A stretch of DNA of 27,736 nucleotides from Verrucomicrobiales bacterium (GTDB taxonomy: Bacteria; Verrucomicrobiota; Verrucomicrobiia; Verrucomicrobiales; DEV007). Numbering within the stretch: position 1 is the first letter of the stretch; each line of letters starts with the position of its first letter. The notes below the pieces were generated by a model, which had not been told where the DNA came from, did no database searches, and saw only the letters and a list, made by a program, of their open reading frames with translations. Below, one piece after another: positions 1 through 7,538 of the stretch. Made by a program: the position numbers and the translations under genes. Location of the stretch: NCBI GenBank assembly GCA_013003335.1, contig JABDJT010000195.1:1-27736 (forward strand). The letters are read 5' to 3'.

Positions 1-577
1 ACAGCCCCGTGAAATCCGGCCCGACCTGCTCGCGGCTGGCGCTTCCGAAATCGACGACCTCGCCGGTGGCCAGCACGGCGCGAAGGCCGAGCACGTGATT
101 CGACGTCATGCCGGATTTCAGGCAATGCGCGCCGCCGGAGTTGAACGCAACGTTTCCACCGATCGTACAGACCTGCTGGCTGCTTGGATCGGGTGCGTAG
201 TGAAGGCCGTGCGGCCGGGCTTCCTCGCTGACCTGTAAATTCAGCACGCCCGGCTCGACCAGCGCAGTTCTCTGATCGGGATCGAGTTTCAGGATGCGGT
301 TTAGCCGATTCAGCGTGATGACGATTCCCTCCTCGACCGGCAAAGAGCCGCCCGAGAGTGAGGTGCCGGAGCCGCGCGCGACGAAGGGGATTCCGTACTC
401 ATGGCAGAGGCGAACGGTGTCGATCACTTCCTCCTCCTGCTGCGGGATGACCACCGCCCGCGGTTTTGCTTTGAAAGCTGTTAGCCCGTCCGATTCGTAT
501 GCTGTGAGATGAACCGGATCAACGAGCAGACGATCCGGCGGATAGAGGTTTTGCAGGGCTGTGAAAAAATCAGCCAT
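1..577 (-). CDS. glcD: glycolate oxidase subunit GlcD-like FAD-linked oxidase (partial)
   Basis: The reading frame starts at the ATG complementary to 575-577 and runs off the left edge, so about 192 N-terminal residues are visible and the C-terminal cap domain is missing. The visible part is a PCMH-type FAD-binding domain: it contains ARGSGTSLSGGSLP (pyrophosphate binding) and a later IGGNVAFNSGGAHCLKSGMT stretch, both characteristic of the GlcD/D-lactate dehydrogenase family. Members oxidise 2-hydroxy acids such as glycolate to glyoxylate using FAD. The start codon lies inside the last codons of the upstream aminotransferase gene (8-bp overlap), which implies co-transcription and translational coupling. 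A glycolate oxidase followed by a glyoxylate aminotransferase is a sensible pathway pair. The family call is firm; the substrate is inferred. Confidence 0.88.
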   Translation of the reverse strand, partial: MADFFTALQNLYPPDRLLVDPVHLTAYESDGLTAFKAKPRAVVIPQQEEEVIDTVRLCHEYGIPFVARGSGTSLSGGSLPVEEGIVITLNRLNRILKLDPDQRTALVEPGVLNLQVSEEARPHGLHYAPDPSSQQVCTIGGNVAFNSGGAHCLKSGMTSNHVLGLRAVLATGEVVDFGSASREQVGPDFTGL

Positions 578-1688
578 TTAGCAATTCCTCCAGTGCCGCC
601 AGGATCAAATCGACGTTCCGCCGCGAGCAGGCATGGCCCATCAGGCCGATCCGCCAGGCCCTGCCGGCAAAGGGGCCGAGGCCGGCGCCGATTTCGAGGC
701 TGTAATTTTCCAGCAACCACTTCCGACCGTCAGCTTCGTTCACCCCGTCCGGAGCGTGGATGGCATTCAGAGTCGTGAGCGATTGCTCGGGAATGTACTT
801 CAGGCCCAGTTTTTCCAGTCCGGCACGAAGGCGATCGTGATTTTCGCGATGCCGCTCGATCCGGGCATCAAGCCCTTCCTCCACGACGATCATGAGCGCT
901 TCGCGCAGCGCGTAGGTCATGTTGATCGGGGCAGTGTGGTGATAGACGCGGTCACTGCCCCAGTAATTTCGCAGCATCGACATGTCGAGATACCAGCTCT
1001 GAACTTTCGATTGGCGGGCATCCATCTTTTCCAGTGCCTTCGGCGAAAAGGTGACGGGGGACAGGCCGGGTGGGCAACTCAGGCATTTCTGCGTGCCGGA
1101 ATAACAGGCATCAATACCCCAGTCGTCGATCCGCAAATCCATCCCGCCCAGCGAAGTTACGGCGTCGACGAGCAGCAGAGCGCCGTGCTCGTGAACGACC
1201 GGCGCGATCGCGTCGATCGGCGTGTGGGCACCGGTGGAGGTTTCCGCGTGAACGATCCCAAGCACTTTCGCGTTCGGGTTTGCGTCGAGCGCTTCGCCGA
1301 TTTGTTCGGCGGAAAACGATTCGCCCCAGGGAATTTCGATGGCGTGAACCGTCGCGCCGGCGCGTTCCATGACGTCTTTCATTCGCGTTCCGAACACGCC
1401 GTTGATGCAGACAATCGCATCGTCGCCCGGCTCGACCAGGTTCACGACGCAGGCTTCCATCCCGGCGGAACCGGTACCGGAAACGGCGAGCGTCATTTCA
1501 TTTTCCGTCCGGAAAACGGTCCGGAGCAGCGCCCGCGTCTCGTCCATGATCTTGAGGTATTCCGGATCGAGGTGGCCGAGGGTCGGCGCGGCCATGGCAT
1601 TGAGGACGCGGTTCGGGACTGTGCTCGGGCCGGGGCCCATCAAAATTCGTTCGGCGGGATGAAGTTGGGCGTAGGAAGTTTCGCTCAT
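570..1688 (-). CDS. alanine-glyoxylate / serine-glyoxylate aminotransferase family protein
   Basis: A 372-residue class-V PLP-dependent aminotransferase, full length for the family. The N-terminal MGPGPSTVPNRVL segment, LLVDAVTS (PLP-interacting Asp near 175) and SGTQKCLSCPPGLS with the Schiff-base lysine at about 201 are typical of alanine/serine-glyoxylate and related aminotransferases (AGXT, PucG, SgaA). The reaction transfers an amino group from alanine or serine to glyoxylate, giving glycine. The 3' end overlaps the start of the glcD-like gene, so the pair could convert glycolate through glyoxylate to glycine. Upstream lies a copy of the 38-bp repeat and then dnaB. Which amino donor is used cannot be told from sequence alone; phosphonate-type transaminases are a less likely alternative. 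Confidence 0.87.
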   Translation of the reverse strand: MSETSYAQLHPAERILMGPGPSTVPNRVLNAMAAPTLGHLDPEYLKIMDETRALLRTVFRTENEMTLAVSGTGSAGMEACVVNLVEPGDDAIVCINGVFGTRMKDVMERAGATVHAIEIPWGESFSAEQIGEALDANPNAKVLGIVHAETSTGAHTPIDAIAPVVHEHGALLLVDAVTSLGGMDLRIDDWGIDACYSGTQKCLSCPPGLSPVTFSPKALEKMDARQSKVQSWYLDMSMLRNYWGSDRVYHHTAPINMTYALREALMIVVEEGLDARIERHRENHDRLRAGLEKLGLKYIPEQSLTTLNAIHAPDGVNEADGRKWLLENYSLEIGAGLGPFAGRAWRIGLMGHACSRRNVDLILAALEELLNG

Positions 1689-1749
1689 TTTTCAGGGATA
1701 AAAAACGATCCGCAGGGACAGACGGTCACCTGCCTCGCGGGGGCTGTTA

Positions 1750-1787
1750 CGATCCAACAGGGTTGATTCGACAAGTCAACCCTGTTG
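1750..1787 (-). repeat. 38-bp intergenic palindromic element, copy 1 (reverse orientation)
   Basis: The arms CAACAGGGTTGA (1755-1766) and TCAACCCTGTTG (1776-1787) are perfectly complementary over 12 bp around a 9-nt loop. Read on the minus strand this aligns without gaps to four further copies in the window and shares the terminal GGATCG. It lies between dnaB and the aminotransferase gene, both transcribed leftward. There is no clear T-run next to the stem in the transcribed direction, so it is better described as a REP-like element than as a classical intrinsic terminator. Confidence 0.85.
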
Positions 1788-1813
1788 ATTCGTTTTTCAG
1801 GCTGAAAGCAGCA

Positions 1814-1834
1814 ATCAGTGATCAGTGATCAGTG
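1814..1834. repeat. tandem 7-bp repeat (ATCAGTG x3)
   Basis: Three perfect head-to-tail copies of ATCAGTG, followed by a partial fourth (ATC). The array runs across the dnaB stop codon (1829-1831) into its last codons. It is too short to assign a function; it could be slippage-prone sequence at the gene end. Confidence 0.8.
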
Positions 1835-3346
1835 ATCAAACCCGTCGCCGTCTGATTTGGCGCGGGTTTCGAAGCGCATGGAGGCTTCGTTGAAGGTGAG
1901 CGGAACTTCACCGGTCGGGCCGTTCCGCTGCTTGGCGATGATCAGTTTCGCGAGACCTTCTTTTTCCTCACGCTCTTCCTCGGACTCGGCGTAATACTTG
2001 TCCCGCATCAGCAGACCGACGAGGTCAGCGTCCTGCTCGATGGCACCGGATTCACGAAGGTCGCTCATTTTCGGCGTGCCGCCGGAACGGGCGTCGGGCT
2101 GGCGGTTCAGCTGGGCGAGGACGATGACCGGAACGTTCAATTCCTTGGCAATGCCTTTCAGGCCACCGGAAATCTCGGCAACTTCCTTTTCACGGCCGTC
2201 GCGCTTGCCGGTATCGGGAGATTTCAGCAGCTGCAGATAATCGATCATGATCATCTTGATATCGTGCTGCTGCTTAAGCCGTCGCGCTTTGGCCTGCAAC
2301 TCGTTGATGGAAATTCCGGGCGTATCGTCGATCCAGATCGGTGCATTCTGCATCTGGGCAGCGAAATGCATGAGCTTCGGGAAATCGGATTTCGACAGGA
2401 ACCCGCCCCGCAGTTTCTGCATTTGAATTTTTGAGCGGGAGCACAGGACACGCTGGACGAGCTGCTCGCTGCTCATCTCCAGGCTGAAAACCGCGACGGC
2501 TGTGTCCCCCTCGATGGCGACGTTTTCGACGATGTTCATCGCGAACGATGTTTTCCCCATCGAAGGACGGGCGGCGATGACGATCATTTCCCCGCCATGG
2601 AAGCCGTTGGTCATTTCGTCGAGGTCTGGAAATCCGGAGGAAATGCCGGCGGAACCGGTTCCGTCGGAATTGTAAAGCTCCTCGATGGTCTCGACAAGAT
2701 CCATGACGATCTCCTGCATGTCCTTGATTTCCTTCGAATTCTCCGTTTCATCGCGGATTTTGAAAATCCGTTTTTCGACGGAATCGAGAAAGACAGCCGC
2801 GTCTTCGGGCCGGTCATAGGCGAGCGCGGCGCTTTCGGTGCAGTCCTGGATCACCCGTCGGAGGATGAATTTGCTTTTGAGAATCTCGGTGTAGTGCTCC
2901 CAGAGCGAGGTGGTGGGCAGTTCATCCAGCAGATCGGAAACAAATTGCGGGCCGCCCACGGCATCAATCTGGCCGCGGTCAGTCAGTTCGGCGGTCAGGG
3001 TAATGATATCGAGATCACCGTTCGGCCGGGTTTTGTAGAGATGGAGGATCGTTTCGAAAATGATCCGATGGCCGGGGATGTAGAAAAATCCGGGGCCAAG
3101 ATGCTCGACAGCCTTGGGAATGATAACATGCGGATCGAGCAGCATGCAGGACAGGACAGCGCGTTCCGCCTCGGAACTGAGCGGCATGGAGCGCAATGCT
3201 TCGTCCGCCGCATCGCTGATTTTTTTGGCGGCTTCCCCGACGCCGGACTTCAGGGAGCCGGCAGGAGGCGTTGCGTGGCTCTGGCTGGTACCGGATTGAT
3301 TGGGAACAGCCGGATTTTGCGGGCTATCGGCAGGCGATTGAGGCAT
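1829..3346 (-). CDS. dnaB: replicative DNA helicase DnaB
   Basis: A 505-residue protein, slightly long for DnaB because of an N-terminal low-complexity extension of about 50 residues rich in Pro, Ser and Ala. After it come the DnaB N-terminal domain (SSEAERAVLSCMLLDPHVI onward) and the RecA-like helicase domain with Walker A ARPSMGKTSFAMN near residue 257, MIMIDYLQLL (Walker B region) and the LKGIAKELNVPVIVLAQLNR segment of the family. It is the hexameric 5'-3' helicase that unwinds the replication fork. It follows rplI in the same direction, the common bacterial order. The gene ends in a short tandem repeat. The 209-bp gap upstream holds an exact DnaA box. Confidence 0.97.
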   Translation of the reverse strand: MPQSPADSPQNPAVPNQSGTSQSHATPPAGSLKSGVGEAAKKISDAADEALRSMPLSSEAERAVLSCMLLDPHVIIPKAVEHLGPGFFYIPGHRIIFETILHLYKTRPNGDLDIITLTAELTDRGQIDAVGGPQFVSDLLDELPTTSLWEHYTEILKSKFILRRVIQDCTESAALAYDRPEDAAVFLDSVEKRIFKIRDETENSKEIKDMQEIVMDLVETIEELYNSDGTGSAGISSGFPDLDEMTNGFHGGEMIVIAARPSMGKTSFAMNIVENVAIEGDTAVAVFSLEMSSEQLVQRVLCSRSKIQMQKLRGGFLSKSDFPKLMHFAAQMQNAPIWIDDTPGISINELQAKARRLKQQHDIKMIMIDYLQLLKSPDTGKRDGREKEVAEISGGLKGIAKELNVPVIVLAQLNRQPDARSGGTPKMSDLRESGAIEQDADLVGLLMRDKYYAESEEEREEKEGLAKLIIAKQRNGPTGEVPLTFNEASMRFETRAKSDGDGFDH

Positions 3347-3493
3347 GGGAAAGAGGCAGTCTGAATGGAACAGAACGCCATCCTAAATTCATTCGCCCAT
3401 TCCGAAAATCAAAAATTCCGGAAAAATGCGGATGCCGTCCAAATTCCTGAATTTGAGGCGTTTACGGGACGATTCACACAGCAGTCCACAGAG

Positions 3494-3502
3494 TTATTCA
3501 CA
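3494..3502 (+). promoter_or_regulatory. consensus DnaA box upstream of dnaB
   Basis: TTATTCACA matches the DnaA box consensus TTATNCACA exactly. It lies in the 209-bp gap between rplI and dnaB (3347-3555), about 150 bp upstream of the dnaB start. Related but weaker words (GATTCACACA, GTCCACAG) lie just to the left. A single box can occur by chance; DnaA control of dnaB is an inference. Nothing else recognisable was seen in this gap. Confidence 0.4.
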
Positions 3503-3555
3503 TTTCGGCAATTTTTACCGAAGCGAACGAACGACCTGCGAGGCCCGGTTTTGAA

Positions 3556-4053
3556 TTACTCGTCTCCGGCGTCTTCGGCGTCGTCCTCTTCCTTCGTCTC
3601 AGCCACGACCTTCACGGTGACCTGAGCGGGAACGTCCGCATGCAGTTTCACCGGAATGTCGAATGAACCGGTCGATTTGATCGGCTTGTCGAGCTGGAGT
3701 TGATGACGATCAAGATTGATTTGGCGGGACTTGGCGTTGATGGCCTCGACGATATCGCTCGTGGTAATCGAACCAAAGGCCTTGCCGCTTTCGCCGATCG
3801 AAAGCTCGAGCGTGAGCTTCATTTTCTTGAGCTTGGTCGCCAGCTTGTCTGCATCGGCCAGTTCATCGGCTTCGCGCTGGGCGCGAACGGCCTGCAGATG
3901 TTCGATGTGGCGAAGGTTGCCTTTGGTTGCTTCGTAGGCTTTTCCCTGCGGAAGCAGGCAATTGCGGGCGAAGCCACGTTTCACGCTGACGACATCGGCT
4001 TCGGCGCCAAGACCGTCTACTTTTTCGCGGAGGATAATATCTACAGTTGCCAT
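3556..4053 (-). CDS. rplI: 50S ribosomal protein L9
   Basis: 165 residues against about 150 in most bacteria. The N-terminal RNA-binding domain carries the L9 signature region GAEADVVSVKRGFARNCLLPQGKA (about residues 15-38, shortened here to its key part VKRGFARNCLLPQGKA). A long central helix rich in Lys and Glu follows, then the C-terminal domain (GKAFGSITTSDIVEAI), which binds 23S rRNA in the L1 stalk region. The extra length is an acidic tail (EEDDAEDAGDE). It is followed by dnaB, as in many bacteria, although rpsF, ssb and rpsR are not next to it here. Confidence 0.97.
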   Translation of the reverse strand: MATVDIILREKVDGLGAEADVVSVKRGFARNCLLPQGKAYEATKGNLRHIEHLQAVRAQREADELADADKLATKLKKMKLTLELSIGESGKAFGSITTSDIVEAINAKSRQINLDRHQLQLDKPIKSTGSFDIPVKLHADVPAQVTVKVVAETKEEDDAEDAGDE

Positions 4054-4117
4054 TTTGGCCGGGGTTCAGGTTCTTCTGAAAAAAGGGCAGGACCTGTCGG
4101 CCTGATTCGAAGATTTG

Positions 4118-4789
4118 TCAAGACTCGGTGTCTTCCGCCGCAACGATGTCCAGGTCGGGATTTTCAGCCTGCAGGCGATTCACGATTTCACCGGCCCCCG
4201 TGTATTTGTAGTCGTCGATCTTCGCGCGGGTCGCGCCGGCTTTCACAAATGCGATTCCCCGATCCCATTTTCGAAGATCCAATTGCGAAATCTCAGCAAA
4301 TTTCAGCCGGTTTCCGGCCGGAAACCGGATTCCGGATTCGTCCGCTGAAAGCGTTTTTTTCCGCTCCCGCAGAAGGTAAATCGCCAAGCCGGCCGCAATA
4401 ATTCCCATCAGCGCACCGTAGAAAAACTGGTCCCGAATTTCTTTCGCGGTGAGAATTTTCGGCTCCTCCGCTGCGAGGTGGCGCGATGCGGCAAACCGAC
4501 TCCAGGTCTCCCCTTTCCGTCCGGATTGTATCGCCTGGTTGAGCGCCTCACTCTGTGCCTCTGAAAAATCCGCGAGGTGAAATGCAGACGGATCGGGCAA
4601 GCCGGCATCTCCGGATTTGCCGGTCTCAAAGGCCGCGAACAGAGCGGCATTGAAATTTTTCTTCGGATAGCCGATCCAGCCGTCGTAGAAAAAATACAGC
4701 CCCAGGCCCGTCACGAGCGCGATCATCAGGCCGATTCGGCGAACGAACCACGGGCTCACCCGGCAAATGATGTTAGAACTGGATTCCAA
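4118..4789 (-). CDS. hypothetical protein with two transmembrane segments
   Basis: Up to 223 residues. One hydrophobic helix sits near the N-terminus (IGLMIALVTGLGLYFFYDGW) and a second in the middle (FYGALMGIIAAGLAIYLL), with about 90 polar residues between them and a C-terminal soluble domain of about 75 residues. This C-terminal part looks beta-rich with alternating Gly, Trp and Asp (ISQLDLRKWDRGIAF), somewhat like PH-type domains in other bacterial membrane proteins. The longest frame starts at a TTG (4787-4789) that overlaps the upstream gene by 17 bp; a GTG at 4757-4759 in the same frame is an alternative. Neither has a good ribosome binding site. I do not recognise the family. It lies between the SorC-like gene and rplI on the same strand. 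Confidence 0.6.
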   Translation of the reverse strand: MESSSNIICRVSPWFVRRIGLMIALVTGLGLYFFYDGWIGYPKKNFNAALFAAFETGKSGDAGLPDPSAFHLADFSEAQSEALNQAIQSGRKGETWSRFAASRHLAAEEPKILTAKEIRDQFFYGALMGIIAAGLAIYLLRERKKTLSADESGIRFPAGNRLKFAEISQLDLRKWDRGIAFVKAGATRAKIDDYKYTGAGEIVNRLQAENPDLDIVAAEDTES

Positions 4790-6386
4790 GGGCTTGCAGG
4801 GTGCGGGTCATCGTTTCGCGATCGACGATCAGGTGGGAAATCAGCGGATGAGAGCTTGTCAAAATCGCACTCAGGACATCCTCCTTGGTCGCCTGGCAGT
4901 ACCCGCAGGGAGCCAAGGTCAAAATTACGTCGAGCCCACTCGCCTTGTGCTGGGCGAGCTCTTCAAGGGAAAGCAGGGACATGGGACGATAGACGAGAGA
5001 CTTCCGCTGAGCATCCGATAGATTGCGGTAAAACGTCAGTTCTTTCTCCTTCTCGATTTCATGTTTGCGGGTATCCACCACCGGCTGCCAGAGGATGTCT
5101 CCCACCACCCCATGGTTTTTGAAAATCTTGAGTGCCTTTTGTGCCGCCTCCTCCGGTGAGACTTTTTCTCTACCCCCGGAACTTTTCGGCACTGCTCCGG
5201 CCCGGAAATAATCGCGGAACATGGAGTGATCATCCTGCAAAGACCCTCCGCTGGTGACGATGATGTCGAGCCCCCATTTTTTTACAAAATCGCGCACTTC
5301 GCCCGGTCCCTGCGGGAGTTCCCAGGCGTCCTTCGTTTTTTCAATTTCCACAAACGGCGCACTGCTGAAACACATCAACTGGGATCGTTTCTGCACCTCC
5401 GGAAACTGATTCCGCATCGCGGAAAGGAAACCAATCGGATGATTCAGCGGATCGGTGTCGAAACCAGCCACGAGATTCACAAACAAAAGCTTCAGGTTCA
5501 CCTTGAATCGCCGCCGAAGCATTTTGTTCTTCTCCGGAAGATGCTTGCTGGACTCGATGACGATTTTTTTCAGTTCCCTCTCCCACTCCTCCAATCGTGG
5601 TTCCAGGACCCGACCCAAAGCAACCGCCGTCAACCCGGTCGTGTGCCCACCCGACCAGCCGAGGCGGATTTCGATATCCATCGGAATCGGATGGGTATCC
5701 GGTTCTTTCTTTTTCCGCCCTCTCCCGCTCTTCTCTGCTTCTTCCTGTTCCTTCTTGAGTTTCTCCTTGTGCTCTTTTTTTAGTTTTTCTTCGGGATCAT
5801 CGAACTCCCACCAGGCAAGCTGATCCTGTGAACTTTTCCACCTCTTACGCGTCCGGCGGGGTTCAGGAATGACCGGTACGCTACCGGGAAATTTCCACTC
5901 TTTCCCGTATTCAGCGGCCAACTTCCGGGCCACGCCGAGGATCGCCCGGCTGATCACTTCGCCACTCTCCGCGATCACAGCCCGGCGCTGACCGTGTTCC
6001 GGCACCACAGCGGCCAGCAGGTAATCATACTTTTCCCGCAACTTGTTGCCCAATTTCACGACCGGATCCGGGCGATACTTGATCATCCCCAACCGGGCTG
6101 CCTTGCTTAGATCTGAATAGGGCGATTCCCGTGTCAGGCCCTTCACCTCAAAATCCTGCTCCAGCTTCGATACGATTTCTGACGCGGTAAAACCTTCACA
6201 AAACAGCTGAGTCGTTATGTCGACTCGATTTCGCTCGTCGATCGGCGGAATCCGTTCGCCCAGCTTTTGATTCAACTCGCTTACTTTTACGTATTCCTCC
6301 CAGGAAGCGGGGTCGAACAGCTCACCCGGTTCAGTCTTGAGCGGGGAATCGGTGAATTTGGGATTGTTGGGATCGGATTCGCTCAT
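4773..6386 (-). CDS. SorC-like (sugar-binding-domain) transcriptional regulator with charged insert
   Basis: 537 residues, long against about 320 for SorC/DeoR-type regulators. Residues 56-103 look like an HTH region (FTASEIVSKL and a helix ending in AARLGMIKY). The parts at about 106-160 and 236-535 follow the SorC effector-domain pattern: RLGWSGGHTTGLTAVAL, where family members have a Gly-rich switch; LIFVNLVAGF-type strand and GLDIIVTSGGSLQDDH; HGVVGDILWQPVVD, like GxxGDI; and a C-terminal LISHLIVDRETMTRTL. A highly charged Lys/Glu stretch (about 196-228) interrupts it. The family usually binds a phosphorylated sugar and represses or activates adjacent operons. The gene is divergent from the ubiquitin-like operon across 465 bp, so it is a candidate regulator of that operon. 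The family call is by pattern only. Confidence 0.6.
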   Translation of the reverse strand: MSESDPNNPKFTDSPLKTEPGELFDPASWEEYVKVSELNQKLGERIPPIDERNRVDITTQLFCEGFTASEIVSKLEQDFEVKGLTRESPYSDLSKAARLGMIKYRPDPVVKLGNKLREKYDYLLAAVVPEHGQRRAVIAESGEVISRAILGVARKLAAEYGKEWKFPGSVPVIPEPRRTRKRWKSSQDQLAWWEFDDPEEKLKKEHKEKLKKEQEEAEKSGRGRKKKEPDTHPIPMDIEIRLGWSGGHTTGLTAVALGRVLEPRLEEWERELKKIVIESSKHLPEKNKMLRRRFKVNLKLLFVNLVAGFDTDPLNHPIGFLSAMRNQFPEVQKRSQLMCFSSAPFVEIEKTKDAWELPQGPGEVRDFVKKWGLDIIVTSGGSLQDDHSMFRDYFRAGAVPKSSGGREKVSPEEAAQKALKIFKNHGVVGDILWQPVVDTRKHEIEKEKELTFYRNLSDAQRKSLVYRPMSLLSLEELAQHKASGLDVILTLAPCGYCQATKEDVLSAILTSSHPLISHLIVDRETMTRTLQALGIQF

Positions 6387-6851
6387 GCAGCAGGCTTGGC
6401 CTGACAGGTCACAAAAATAGAATTTTCATAATTTTCAAGCGAAAAGCGACAGCACGCTGAGAATTGCGGACGTGAAATCAAAATTTATGTTTGAACAATT
6501 TTATTTTTTCGTTTCACAGTTTTTAAAAATTGTATGATTGCCGTTCTTAGTTTGAAAAGAAATGTCATTTTTATTATCAAATTTTCGAATCAGAAATCCG
6601 TGAACGCCCTATTTTAATTGGCCTACATTCGAATATTGCAGTTCAACTTCTACTCCAGAAAATCGAGACGGACTGGAAAACGGACGGCAAGCTTTAATTC
6701 GGTATTTCCAAATCCAAATTGATAGGTTTAGATCAGGCAATAAACCTCCTTTCATCCTAAGCAATCTAACCGAATTCGCCCTGATTTCCATCTGATTTAC
6801 ATGACTTACTGACACCGAAACTCAGCGATCAACCTCAACCCCCGTCTAGCT
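6387..6851. promoter_or_regulatory. AT-rich divergent intergenic region upstream of the ubiquitin-like operon
   Basis: 465 bp without a credible gene, visibly richer in A and T than its surroundings, especially at 6410-6600. It separates two divergent starts (6386 leftward, 6852 rightward) and must hold both promoters. It contains an A/T tract TTTTTAAAAA (6520-6529) followed by GATTGCCGTTCT (6536-6547), a pair also found at 24105-24126, and nested inverted repeats at 6696-6776. No strong -35/-10 pair can be assigned by eye. A leftward 68-codon open frame at 6609-6815 has no recognisable features and is not called. Confidence 0.6.
6696..6776. promoter_or_regulatory. nested inverted repeats, possible operator
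   Basis: The outer arms AATTCGGT (6696-6703) and ACCGAATT (6769-6776) are complementary. Inside them AGGTTTA (6724-6730) and TAAACCT (6741-6747) form a second 7-bp inverted repeat with a 10-nt spacer. They lie 75-155 bp upstream of the first gene of the operon, a plausible place for a regulator such as the divergent SorC-like protein to bind. Arms this short can arise by chance in AT-rich DNA. Confidence 0.3.
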
Positions 6852-7538
6852 ATGAATCGAGACGCTGATCCACACAAGAAAAACGAAGAAGAAAACGAAA
6901 GCGGACAACCGGAAACCGACCCGGACGAGGAATTCCATACGGAATCCCCTGCCGAATCTGAATCCAGTGACCGTGCCTCCCAACCGGAAATAACCCGGAG
7001 AGACTTCATCGAAAAACCGGATTCCGATGCCCCGGATACCTGTGAAACCGGGAATAACGCAAAAAATGATCCTTCGGATGATCCACCGAAAGATTCCGCA
7101 AACACGAATGATTTCGTTGTCGGTCTCAATCAAATGGAACTCGTCGCCGCTGGCCCCGGTCACACCGGATGGACATTCCTCATTGACGGAGAGCGATACG
7201 ATTTCACCGAAAAAAACGGTGAATTCCTCGCCGTCATGGCCCTCTCCGGCGGTCTGAACCCCGACACCTATGTCGGTTTCCGGGACAAAGCCAGCATCAT
7301 GGCTCTGCTGAATATGGCCAGCGTAGGCGCATTCGACTCGAATCTGCGTCGCTGCCGAAGGGCTCTTGACTCGTTCCAGAATCCTGCCCTCCACGCAGGC
7401 CTTCTTCCGGGCTGCCGCAGTCGGGGATTCCGCCTGCTGGTGCGGCGGCAGGGATTGCAGGACCCCAAAGGTCTTCTGAATACCTGGAAGCCTTCGCGGC
7501 CCTTTCCCAAACCGAAAAACGACGGGGAAAAAGCATGA
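6852..7538 (+). CDS. hypothetical acidic protein with possible C-terminal winged-helix domain, first gene of operon
   Basis: 228 residues. Residues 1 to about 88 are strongly acidic and polar (Asp, Glu, Ser, Pro) and probably disordered. The rest is a compact domain: FLIDGERYDFTEKNGEFLAVMA, then a helix with FDSNLRRCRRALDSF and finally RSRGFRLLVRR. The order strand, helix, helix, an Arg-rich helix and a beta hairpin ending in GFRL resembles the OmpR-type winged helix, whose recognition helix and wing read RLRRKL and GxGYRL. That is a pattern reading, not a firm homology. The stop overlaps the next start as ATGA (7535-7538), so it is co-transcribed with the ubiquitin-like genes. It could be a regulator, an adaptor or a substrate. 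I do not recognise a named family. Confidence 0.65.
   Translation: MNRDADPHKKNEEENESGQPETDPDEEFHTESPAESESSDRASQPEITRRDFIEKPDSDAPDTCETGNNAKNDPSDDPPKDSANTNDFVVGLNQMELVAAGPGHTGWTFLIDGERYDFTEKNGEFLAVMALSGGLNPDTYVGFRDKASIMALLNMASVGAFDSNLRRCRRALDSFQNPALHAGLLPGCRSRGFRLLVRRQGLQDPKGLLNTWKPSRPFPKPKNDGEKA

Noticed and set aside
633..1766. Long plus-strand open frame of about 377 codons
   Set aside because: It is antisense to the glyoxylate aminotransferase gene and has no recognisable domain; the minus-strand protein has clear PLP-enzyme motifs.
6609..6815. 68-codon leftward open frame in the AT-rich gap
   Set aside because: No motif, no coupling to neighbours, and it lies within the presumed divergent control region.
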